Below the pieces are notes generated by a model that did not search any database, was not told where the DNA came from, and saw nothing but the letters and a program-made list of their open reading frames with translations. This document shows, piece after piece, positions 1 through 7,040 of a DNA stretch of 11,248 nt. Origin of the DNA: Atopobium sp. (lineage in GTDB: Bacteria > Actinomycetota > Coriobacteriia > Coriobacteriales > Atopobiaceae); assembly GCA_015259045.1 (NCBI GenBank), contig JABZHD010000022.1, positions 1 to 11,248 of the forward strand, read 5' to 3'. The first letter of the stretch is position 1; the number at the start of each line of letters is the position of its first letter. A program made the translations under genes and the position numbers.

Positions 1-823
1 CGTCAGGATACTTTCTAATGGTCATAGAAAGCTCTTTGATATGACGGACGTAAATCTCTTCCCAGAGCATATCAACGGTTTCTGGCTTGTCGTAGACAGC
101 CTCAAGAATATCTACAAACTTCTTTGAGAATTGCCTGTCAAAATAGACATGGCCCAACATAATCCAAGAATTTGAACCGCCAATTTCTACGCCGGTAATA
201 CGTCCACCACGACCCTCTTTAAGGCACCACTCATCAGTTTCTCCTGCAACATACGTTGCTGAGTAATAGGCCTCATAGACATAGTGCTCAAAAGGATTCT
301 GAGTAAAGTAGTCATCTGACGAGCAGATATACGTATTATCAAGCTGATCTTTCACATACCAAAGCGTAGAGTTGTTATTTCTTGTTGCATAATCTGGGTT
401 AACAACAATCTTGACGCCATACTTCTCCTCCAGATAGAAGAAGTACTCCTTCTTATAACCCACAACAACGGTGATGTCAGTAATACCAGCTTCAAGCAAC
501 TGATGAATCTGGCGCTCGATCAGAACTTCTCCACGAACCTTCAGGACACCCTTTGGCTTCTCATATGAAATAGGTGCAAAGCGAGAAGACAGACCAGCTG
601 CCATAATAATGGCATTCTTAACCTCATAAGGTTTCAGAGCTTCAAGACCCTTTGGTGTGATGAGTCCCTCTTCAATAAGACCCTGGTCCTCAAGCGTTTT
701 TACTGCTGAATTAACTGATCCCAAAGAAAGCTCAGTCTCTTCTGCAAGCTGCCTCTGATTGAGCTTCTCGTCAGAAAGAGCAATAGTTTTTAATACAGAA
801 AACACGTTATTTGTTAGTGCCAC
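1..823 (-). CDS. Winged-helix / LicC-like phosphocholine cytidylyltransferase fusion, C-terminus cut by window edge
   Basis: My own translation from 823 runs open for 274 codons to the window edge. Residues ~5-63 look like a MarR-type winged helix (QRQLAEETELSLGSVNSAV, then a wing ending ITPKGLEAL). From residue ~70 a nucleotidyltransferase fold begins: MAAGLSSRF (74-82), the EKPKG loop with probable catalytic Lys91, VVVGYKKE (119-126), NPDY...RNNNSTLW (142-155), and a metal-site Asp pair in SSDDYF (168-173). The order and spacing match pneumococcal LicC, which makes CDP-choline from CTP and phosphocholine for LicD. The start is GTG at 823-821, with GGAGG at 828-832; no other start has a ribosome site. 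Related proteins often continue into a choline kinase (LicA) domain, which would lie outside the window. The gene follows a terminator and has its own promoter. Substrate choice and DNA binding are inferred; the fold calls are firm. Confidence 0.85.
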   Translation of the reverse strand, partial: MALTNNVFSVLKTIALSDEKLNQRQLAEETELSLGSVNSAVKTLEDQGLIEEGLITPKGLEALKPYEVKNAIIMAAGLSSRFAPISYEKPKGVLKVRGEVLIERQIHQLLEAGITDITVVVGYKKEYFFYLEEKYGVKIVVNPDYATRNNNSTLWYVKDQLDNTYICSSDDYFTQNPFEHYVYEAYYSATYVAGETDEWCLKEGRGGRITGVEIGGSNSWIMLGHVYFDRQFSKKFVDILEAVYDKPETVDMLWEEIYVRHIKELSMTIRKYPD

Positions 824-870
824 GGTTCCTCCAAATGAAGACCAATTAACTGCGAAAATAAACTTTCAAA

Positions 871-888
871 TCAATTTACTTCAGTCAT
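871..888 (-). other. Possible leader mini-ORF (MTEVN)
   Basis: Just downstream of the predicted start site, GGAG is followed after four bases (TATT) by ATG and five codons (M T E V N), then TGA. The distance from its stop to the GTG of the LicC-like gene is 47 nt. A five-codon frame is short enough to arise by chance, and the only support is the ribosome-site-like GGAG and its place in the leader. I list it as a possibility, not a gene. Confidence 0.15.
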
Positions 889-896
889 AATACTCC

Positions 897-937
897 TATG
901 TTCAAATTTATACAAGTATGAACATATTTTGAACATA
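897..937 (-). promoter_or_regulatory. Promoter with three TGAACATA operator-like boxes upstream of the HTH-LicC gene
   Basis: On the minus strand a -10-like TATAAA lies at 912-907, with a weak -35 (TGTTCA, 935-930) at 17 bp spacing. Three exact copies of an 8-mer surround it: TGAACATA at 919-926 and at 930-937 (direct, 11 bp apart, about one helical turn), and its inverse TATGTTCA at 897-904. The outer pair extends to a perfect 10-bp inverted repeat (897-906 and 928-937). The boxes therefore cover the -35, the spacer and the predicted start site. The repeats are plain in the sequence; that they bind a regulator, perhaps the winged-helix domain of the gene they precede, is inference. Confidence 0.6.
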
Positions 938-974
938 ATAACTTTAGAAGATTGTTAAAGGCTGCCAATCTAAC

Positions 975-1001
975 AAAAAAACGGCACCTGAGATGCCGTT
1001 T
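975..1001 (-). terminator. Intrinsic terminator of the rml-licD operon
   Basis: A perfect 8-bp stem (AAACGGCA / TGCCGTTT, at 979-986 and 994-1001) encloses a 7-nt loop. Read on the minus strand it runs into a stretch of seven T residues (974-981 as A on the plus strand, partly shared with the stem). It lies 36 nt after the licD-like stop codon and separates that operon from the LicC-like gene. Confidence 0.85.
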
Positions 1002-1036
1002 TACCTTTTATGTATTGCTTTACAAACGAGAAGACC

Positions 1037-1882
1037 CTAGTAAGGACCAAAATCCAAACGCGCTGGATAGTGGTTTTTACGCTTCTCAACTGGTGGCATT
1101 TGCATGTAATCGCCGTAAAGCATCCTAAGGAATTTATCATTTTGATTAGGGAACGCTACTTGAATTCCATCAAAATCAAGCTTATCGACAGGAAAAACCT
1201 CATCAACTGGATAGGTATTTACAAACCTATCCGTATCGTGCAGGTAGGCAATTCTTTTTGTCTTAACGTGAGCAAAGCGGTTGCGGGCTTCCTGCTCACG
1301 CTCATACATTTTCTGAGTAGAGAGATGCAGCAGTTTGCAAACTCCCCTACCCATAGTAACTGCTGCCTTTAAGAGCTTTCCTTTGATGCCGTCGGCCAAA
1401 ATAACAGGGCGAGGAACGTCAACGAGGATGCGCATATGTGACCAGAACCACGCATCAAATGCCTGCTTCTGATATTCCTTCTCGTCATCCGAAACATTAT
1501 CAAAGCAGTAGACATCTAGGAAAATACCAAGGTCAAGAGGAAGTGGCGCAAGTGCTTCTTCGCAGAACTGTGTTCCTTTGAGCATAATGCGCGTGGTTGG
1601 GAATGGATAGTTGATGTCCCTCTCAGTATTCATGATTGAATACTTTTCTGACCACTCTTTATCATAGATATCTAAGAGTTTGTTGAAGTCTTCTGCAGGA
1701 AGACAAACGTCGATATCATCATCCCAAGGAATAAATCCCTTATGACGAAGGGCGCCAATCGCGGTGCCGCCAAAACCAAAATAGCGGATGTTGTTGGCTT
1801 CACACGTGTCTACGAAGTCCTTTAAAATCATCAGCTCAACTTGCTGGAGATGCTTAAGCGTTTCTGTATCGTATGTGCGCAT
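1037..1882 (-). CDS. LicD-family phosphotransferase
   Basis: This 281-residue protein carries the LicD signature: FGFGGTAIGALRHKG (35-49) followed by IPWDDDIDV (51-59), with the acidic metal-binding cluster Asp54-56 and Asp58 of a polymerase-beta-like nucleotidyltransferase fold. LicD proteins move a phospho-substituent, classically phosphocholine from CDP-choline, onto a glycan. It is probably cytoplasmic or membrane-associated; I see no transmembrane segment. Its ATG (1882-1880) shares one base with the TAA of rmlB (TAATG), and GAAGG just upstream serves as ribosome site, so translation is probably coupled. It is last in the operon, before the terminator. With a LicC-like gene next to it, phosphocholine is the best guess, but other LicD/FKRP-type proteins handle other phospho-groups, so the substrate is unproven. 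Confidence 0.88.
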   Translation of the reverse strand: MRTYDTETLKHLQQVELMILKDFVDTCEANNIRYFGFGGTAIGALRHKGFIPWDDDIDVCLPAEDFNKLLDIYDKEWSEKYSIMNTERDINYPFPTTRIMLKGTQFCEEALAPLPLDLGIFLDVYCFDNVSDDEKEYQKQAFDAWFWSHMRILVDVPRPVILADGIKGKLLKAAVTMGRGVCKLLHLSTQKMYEREQEARNRFAHVKTKRIAYLHDTDRFVNTYPVDEVFPVDKLDFDGIQVAFPNQNDKFLRMLYGDYMQMPPVEKRKNHYPARLDFGPY

Positions 1883-2949
1883 TATCGACCTTCATACATC
1901 TTCTTGTAGTAATCCTGATAATCACCGGAAACTACATTCTTAACCCACTCGCGGTTCTCTAAATACCAGTTGATAGTGGTAACAATACCCTCTTCAAATG
2001 GAGTCTCTGGATACCAGCCAAGCTCTTCTTTAATCTTATCGGGTGCAATGCCGTAGCGGCGATCATGACCCTTGCGGTCAGTAACGTAAGAGATTAGATT
2101 CTCAGTAATCTGAGTGTCCCCAGTGATTCTTGCAACTTCACTAATAATGCGCTTAACAATATAGAGATTGTTGCGCTCGTTGTGACCGCCAACGTTATAA
2201 ACCTCACCAAGGCGTCCACCTTCAAGAACCATAGCAATTGCCTTGCAGTGGTCATCAACGTACAGCCAATCGCGAACATTAAGTCCGTCGCCATAGACAG
2301 GAAGAGACTTGTGTTCCAAGCAATTCTCAATCATCAGAGGAATGAGCTTCTCAGGGAACTGATATGGTCCGTAATTATTAGAGCAACGGGTAATTACTGC
2401 TGGGAATCCGTATGTATCATGCCAGGCCTTTACAAACATATCTGCAGAAGCCTTAGATGCAGAGTAAGGGCTATGAGGGCTCAATGGTGTAGTCTCACGG
2501 AAGAATGCCTCTGGATCATCAAGCGGAAGTGAACCGTAGACTTCATCAGTAGAAACCTGCAGGTATCTGTGGTTTCCGTAGGAGCCCTGACCATCATTCC
2601 AGAAAGACTCTGCAACGCTCAGAAGAGCGACAGTACCCATAACGTTGGTGTCAGCGAAGGCACCCGGATCTTCAATAGAACGGTCTACGTGGCTCTCTGC
2701 TGCAAAGTTAACAACGTAATCAGGATGATAGGTCTCAAACAGCTGTGTCAGAGCCTCTTTATCCCTAATGTCAACGTGAGCAAAGGTATAGCGAGAATCT
2801 TGATCATATTCCGAGAGGTTCTCAAGGTTGCCTGCATAGGTCAGAGCATCCACGTTCAAGATATGAATGTCCTGATTTCTTCTAAGCATATAGTGGATAA
2901 AGTTAGATCCAATAAATCCAGCTCCACCAGTTACCAAATAGGTCTTCAC
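1882..2949 (-). CDS. rmlB: dTDP-glucose 4,6-dehydratase
   Basis: This 355-residue extended short-chain dehydrogenase has an N-terminal NAD-binding motif TGGAGFIGSN (7-16), NVDALTYAGN (32-41), the catalytic STDEVYG (133-139, with Thr134, Asp135 and Glu136) and the YxxxK pair Tyr162/Lys166. NNYGPYQFPEKLIP and NVRDWLYVDDHC are typical of RmlB. It turns dTDP-glucose into dTDP-4-keto-6-deoxyglucose in the cytoplasm, the second step to dTDP-rhamnose. Length is normal for the family. The start is GTG (2949-2947), one base after the TAG of rmlD, with AGAGG inside the end of rmlD as ribosome site. Its stop overlaps the licD-like start. The call is secure. Confidence 0.97.
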   Translation of the reverse strand: MKTYLVTGGAGFIGSNFIHYMLRRNQDIHILNVDALTYAGNLENLSEYDQDSRYTFAHVDIRDKEALTQLFETYHPDYVVNFAAESHVDRSIEDPGAFADTNVMGTVALLSVAESFWNDGQGSYGNHRYLQVSTDEVYGSLPLDDPEAFFRETTPLSPHSPYSASKASADMFVKAWHDTYGFPAVITRCSNNYGPYQFPEKLIPLMIENCLEHKSLPVYGDGLNVRDWLYVDDHCKAIAMVLEGGRLGEVYNVGGHNERNNLYIVKRIISEVARITGDTQITENLISYVTDRKGHDRRYGIAPDKIKEELGWYPETPFEEGIVTTINWYLENREWVKNVVSGDYQDYYKKMYEGR

Positions 2950-2950
2950 A

Positions 2951-3850
2951 CTAACCTCTTTCTACCTTCGAAAGATATGTCGCAAGAGCCTCCTGCCAAG
3001 GCCTCATACAATTTCCAATGGTACTCTCAAGATGACCGTTTACCAAAGATGAATACGCAGGGCGAGAAGCGCTTTCTGGGTGCATCTCTTTCCACTGAGC
3101 AGAGGTTACCCTACGAACCTTACAGTCAAGATTGCTGCCAGCCATAATAGCTTCAGCAAAATCAGCCCATGAACATGTTCCTTCATTGGTTGCGTGGTAG
3201 ATGCCATAGTTCTCAGTGGCTGCAATGCACAAGATTGTGTGAGCTAGGTCATTTGCGCTGGTAGGATTACCTACTTGATCATCAACAACACTAATTTCTG
3301 GATACTTTGCGCCAAGAGCGCGCATAGTTGCCACAAAGTTCTTGCCAACATAGCCGTAAAGCCATGCCGTTCTCACTACAAACGTTTGAGGATTTGCCGC
3401 AAGCGCAAGTCCCTCTCCCGCCAATTTGGAGCGCCCATACGCAGAAACAGGATAAGGAGCATCTTGTTCTGTACGAGGCGAGCTTTCTTTTCCACTAAAG
3501 ACATAATCGGTAGATACTTGAACAAGCTTTGTCTGCGTAGCACTGCAAGCTCGTGCAAGATTCATAGGACCAAGGGCATTTACCGCAAAGGCCGTCTCAA
3601 AATTGCTTTCGCAGCCGTCTACATTTGTTGCGGCCGCACAGTTAATAACAAGGTCATAACGATCATGCTGGTCAAACCATGTATTTACCGCTTCTGAACT
3701 AGTAATATCAAGCTCGTCTGCATCGGTATAGTCAACATCTGGATCAACAAACAACTTTGGAATAGGACCAATTTCAGAGATACCAGTCTCAAAAAGACGC
3801 TTGAGTTCATTGCCCAACTGACCATGAGAGCCAGTAATAAGAATACGCAT
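2951..3850 (-). CDS. rmlD: dTDP-4-dehydrorhamnose reductase
   Basis: The 299-residue product begins MRILITGSHGQLG (NAD(P)-binding loop). It has DVDYTDADELDIT (38-50), the catalytic VSTDYVFSG (112-120), Tyr138/Lys142 in YGRSK, RTAWLYG (160-166), VVDDQVGNPT (188-197) and RPAYSSL (263-269), all RmlD hallmarks. It reduces dTDP-4-keto-L-rhamnose to dTDP-L-rhamnose, the last step. The open frame runs 45 codons further upstream, but that part overlaps rmlA in another frame. The ATG at 3850 sits one base after the rmlA stop, with GGGG just upstream, and starts exactly at the Rossmann strand. It has no fused RmlC cupin domain, unlike some related bacteria, so the 3,5-epimerase must come from elsewhere. 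Confidence 0.95.
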   Translation of the reverse strand: MRILITGSHGQLGNELKRLFETGISEIGPIPKLFVDPDVDYTDADELDITSSEAVNTWFDQHDRYDLVINCAAATNVDGCESNFETAFAVNALGPMNLARACSATQTKLVQVSTDYVFSGKESSPRTEQDAPYPVSAYGRSKLAGEGLALAANPQTFVVRTAWLYGYVGKNFVATMRALGAKYPEISVVDDQVGNPTSANDLAHTILCIAATENYGIYHATNEGTCSWADFAEAIMAGSNLDCKVRRVTSAQWKEMHPESASRPAYSSLVNGHLESTIGNCMRPWQEALATYLSKVERG

Positions 3851-3851
3851 G

Positions 3852-4754
3852 TTATTCCCCTTTTTCAGAAGGAAGAATACGTCCTTCTGCAACGCTCTTG
3901 AGGTGCTCGCCATACGTAGATTTACCGTAGCGTTCTGCACATTCAATGAGTTTTGAGCTATCAATCCAGCCATTCTCAAAAGCAATCTCTTCTGGAACGC
4001 TTACCGGCAGACCCTGAGCTGTTTCAACGGTACGAACAAAGGTAGATGCCTCAAAAAGAGACTCCATAGTTCCTGTATCCAGCCACGCAAAGCCACGACC
4101 AAGAGTAACAACATCAAGCGTGCCATCGTCAAGATAGAGTCGATTAAGGTCAGTAATCTCGTACTCACCACGAGCGCTTGGCTGAACCTGCTTTACCAGC
4201 TCAGTAACACGTTGATCGTAGAAATAAAGTCCGGTTACTGCGTAGTTAGATTTTGGATGAGCTGGCTTCTCCTCAATTGAAATAGCGTTGTAGTTCTTAT
4301 CAAACTCAACAACGCCAAAACGCTCTGGATCATCAACGTGATAGCCAAAAACTGTGGCACGACCAGCAGTTTGTGCCTGCTGAGCAGCTTTTCTCACAAG
4401 TCCTGAAAGGCCATTTCCAAAGAAGATGTTGTCTCCAAGAATCAAAGCTGCAGCGTCATCACCAATAAACTCTTTACCAATAACAAATGCCTGAGCTAAT
4501 CCATCAGGTGAAGGCTGTTCAGCATAGCTGATGGAGATGCCAAAATCAGAACCGTCACCCAAGAGCTTCTCGAAATTGGGCAGATCACGAGGCGTGGAGA
4601 TAACCAAGATATCTCTAATGCCTGCAAGCATAAGCGTAGACAGAGGATAGTAAATCATTGGCTTGTCATAAACAGGCAGGAGTTGTTTAGATGTAACGGT
4701 TGTCAGAGGATAAAGCCTGGTACCGCTACCTCCTGCAAGAATAATGCCTTTCAC
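3852..4754 (-). CDS. rmlA: Glucose-1-phosphate thymidylyltransferase
   Basis: This 300-residue protein starts [18 protein letters not shown], the nucleotide-binding loop, followed by [20 protein letters not shown] with Lys23. [10 protein letters not shown] (105-112 region, Asp108) and WLDTGTM (Asp226) supply the Mg2+ ligands, and EKP (162-164) with VTGLYFYD completes the RmlA pattern. It makes dTDP-glucose from dTTP and glucose-1-phosphate, the committed first step; in the family the enzyme is feedback-inhibited by dTDP-rhamnose. The start is GTG (4754-4752) with GAGGAG at 4761-4766. It follows the membrane protein gene by 75 nt, a gap that holds a weak promoter candidate, and is coupled to rmlD by a 1-nt gap. 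The call is secure. Confidence 0.97.
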   Translation of the reverse strand: MKGIILAGGSGTRLYPLTTVTSKQLLPVYDKPMIYYPLSTLMLAGIRDILVISTPRDLPNFEKLLGDGSDFGISISYAEQPSPDGLAQAFVIGKEFIGDDAAALILGDNIFFGNGLSGLVRKAAQQAQTAGRATVFGYHVDDPERFGVVEFDKNYNAISIEEKPAHPKSNYAVTGLYFYDQRVTELVKQVQPSARGEYEITDLNRLYLDDGTLDVVTLGRGFAWLDTGTMESLFEASTFVRTVETAQGLPVSVPEEIAFENGWIDSSKLIECAERYGKSTYGEHLKSVAEGRILPSEKGE

Positions 4755-4796
4755 AATCTACTCCTCATCAATCGAGTTTCTCGCGCAATGGTACTT

Positions 4797-4825
4797 AGAA
4801 TAACGCTCATACGTAAGCTTACCAA
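4797..4825 (-). promoter_or_regulatory. Candidate internal promoter ahead of rmlA
   Basis: On the minus strand TTGGTA (4825-4820) and TATTCT (4802-4797) are spaced by 17 bp. Each matches four of six sigma-A consensus bases. Transcription would start about 35 nt before the rmlA GTG. It is a weak match and may only supplement read-through from tyrS. Confidence 0.3.
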
Positions 4826-4829
4826 AGTC

Positions 4830-7007
4830 CTACTCAACGGCCGTAATTCTATATAGTCTGTAAGGACCTTCTCGAAGAACAACCTCAAATCCAGGATCTT
4901 TATCGGTGATTTGTAGGCCTGAGAAGAAATAGCTTTGATCTCCTAACAAAGCTGGATTTTCCAAGTCGAGCAACAGGACATATCTTGCTCCAGTTTCTCG
5001 GACCGCCTGCTGAACCTCTGGATTAGTAGCTACCTCATTAAGCTTTGTACGAATAATTACACTTTGTGGCAATTCTTCCGATTCTACCTTTGCCCGGTAG
5101 AAAATGTTCATGCCATAAAGTGAGTTCAGAACAAGCGAGCCATCGTAAGGATTATTAACTACCAGGTCATTACCAACAATCTGGAGAGCTTTTTTTACAA
5201 ACTCATCCTCACTTGCCTTATAAGTTGTATGCTCACGAGGCTCAAAGACCTCATTAAGCCAAATGATGCCATAACGAAGCTCACTGCGTTCTCTTCTGGG
5301 CAGGCTTGCTAAATCCCAAGGACTTAGGAGCGCACAACCCCACAACACAGCAATAATGCACATGAGAATGCCGGAGTTTTTAATAAACATGCAGGGCTTA
5401 CAGGATGATTGATCTCCATTTGCAGAAATGGTGCAAGCAGAATTCTCTGAGTTGATTTTCTCGCCTTTGTTGCCTTCTTTAACTGTCTTAATTCCGTGTT
5501 TAATCAGATCAAACAAAAGCGTAATAGCGGTTTCCATGCCAATAATTGCAACAGGGACTGCTGCTATTGCTACCATCGCGGCAGTTCTTTCTGGATCGGT
5601 ATACCAAAATCCCGAGAAAAACCTCTTAATAGGAAGCACATCAGAAAGACTAGCCACATAAATGACGGCAGTCATGAGAAACGCCAGAGTGAGCCAGCGA
5701 TAATTCTTGTTCAAAATGCAGCTAACAAATCCAATCCAGAACGCAACCGCAAAGAGAATTTGTGGCATGTTCATGAGCAAGCCAAAGTTCAATACGGTTT
5801 GAGCTGCTGCAAGCGGTTTGACATAAATCTCCCACACAAAATTGACCGTAGGAGCCAAGAAGCTTGTATTAAGCAGGAAAACCCAAATGCCAACCGCAAG
5901 GCCAGCTGTTACAACTTCCATAACCGCTAAAAGCGCAATACCTTTTGTTTTTGAAAGAGTGAATTTGTCTTGAAGGAAGTTAGTAAGTCGTGGCAAGAAA
6001 CTGCAAAGCACATAAGGTAAAACACAGATAGCCCAGAAGAAATCTGCGCTTGGATGCATCATAGCAAGGGCGAGAATACCCATCACACACAAAAGCACTA
6101 GCCTTGGATTTACAAACGAAGCCGACTTTAGCTGTTCAGCAGCAGAATCATTTTTGTCCGAAACAGCACCATTGAGCATCAAGATGAAAAGTACAACAGC
6201 ACTAGGAACAGCGCAGAATCCCATTACGTTTGGAAATACTGCATGAACAGTGACCATTCGAAGAGGAAATGCCAGCTGTGCAAAAACTACAAATGAGGTT
6301 AGAACGCTGGCAACGAGGTTTTTCTTTCCTATTGTTTGAAGCAGTGCGCAAATACCAACTGGATATATAACTGCCACAGAGACAAACCACACAACGTTTT
6401 CTGTCAGTACTTCATTAAGACCGGTTATGGTCGTAGCAACAGCAGCTACCGAATGAAGCGCATTTGGATAGAAGCCTTCATCAAAGAAGGGAGTCTGAAA
6501 CTCTGGCCTTGCTCCTGTATAAAAGGCAGCATGCAGCATGGAATAAATGCCCGATTGAACACTTCTTGTAATGTATGCAAGATGCGCATAATTATCAGCG
6601 GACTGCAAGAACCATGAGGGGTTTCTAATTGCCTTGTGGAAAATAACAAAGAATATTGCAGTAGAGATAACAGCAGTTACTAAGAGAAAGACTCCGTTTA
6701 GAGAGTCCTTCTCGCCAAGGTTTGCATGAGATTGATTTTCCTGGATGGGTCTGATTTTCTGAATAAGATACGCAAGCCCAGCAGCAATCAGAATAAAAAG
6801 ACCAACGCCTCCCAAAAGCGGCGTTACACCTTTTAGACCCAGAGGGTAGATGGCAATTCCAGAAAAGCCAATAAGGCAGACCGAAATAAGCGGAGCTACC
6901 ACAAGGGATGTCATTCGTTTAGTGCCAAGAGCACGAGAAAAAAGATATCCCGGTACATAACAAAGAACCAGTACAACTGCTACGGCTAAAGCAAACTGTC
7001 TCCACAT
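4830..7007 (-). CDS. DUF6541-like polytopic membrane protein, possible GT-C-type glycosyltransferase
   Basis: The 725-residue product begins with a membrane segment (5-25) and alternates hydrophobic stretches to ~560: roughly 33-55, 62-82, 104-124, 203-225, 231-250, 261-280, 302-338, 357-380, 408-432, 438-455, 475-500 and 546-563. A loop after the fourth segment holds SADNYAHLAYI (136-146) and FYPNALHSVAA (179-189), and GFWYTDPERTAA lies at 466-477. Such acidic/His loop motifs, many helices and a soluble C-terminal domain (~570-725) recall GT-C glycosyltransferases that use lipid-linked sugars; that role is inferred. The resemblance to DUF6541 is from memory of actinobacterial proteins. Start is ATG 7007-7005, with AAGGAA eight bases upstream. 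It follows tyrS by 33 nt without a terminator and precedes rmlA, so a job in making or exporting a rhamnose polymer fits. Confidence 0.7.
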   Translation of the reverse strand: MWRQFALAVAVVLVLCYVPGYLFSRALGTKRMTSLVVAPLISVCLIGFSGIAIYPLGLKGVTPLLGGVGLFILIAAGLAYLIQKIRPIQENQSHANLGEKDSLNGVFLLVTAVISTAIFFVIFHKAIRNPSWFLQSADNYAHLAYITRSVQSGIYSMLHAAFYTGARPEFQTPFFDEGFYPNALHSVAAVATTITGLNEVLTENVVWFVSVAVIYPVGICALLQTIGKKNLVASVLTSFVVFAQLAFPLRMVTVHAVFPNVMGFCAVPSAVVLFILMLNGAVSDKNDSAAEQLKSASFVNPRLVLLCVMGILALAMMHPSADFFWAICVLPYVLCSFLPRLTNFLQDKFTLSKTKGIALLAVMEVVTAGLAVGIWVFLLNTSFLAPTVNFVWEIYVKPLAAAQTVLNFGLLMNMPQILFAVAFWIGFVSCILNKNYRWLTLAFLMTAVIYVASLSDVLPIKRFFSGFWYTDPERTAAMVAIAAVPVAIIGMETAITLLFDLIKHGIKTVKEGNKGEKINSENSACTISANGDQSSCKPCMFIKNSGILMCIIAVLWGCALLSPWDLASLPRRERSELRYGIIWLNEVFEPREHTTYKASEDEFVKKALQIVGNDLVVNNPYDGSLVLNSLYGMNIFYRAKVESEELPQSVIIRTKLNEVATNPEVQQAVRETGARYVLLLDLENPALLGDQSYFFSGLQITDKDPGFEVVLREGPYRLYRITAVE

Positions 7008-7040
7008 ATGTAAGTTTCCTTATTTAGTGGCCATTACCAA

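Noticed and set aside
3851..3985. 45-codon upstream extension of the rmlD frame
   Set aside because: It overlaps the 3' end of rmlA in another frame. The ATG at 3850 has a ribosome site and begins exactly at the NAD-binding strand.
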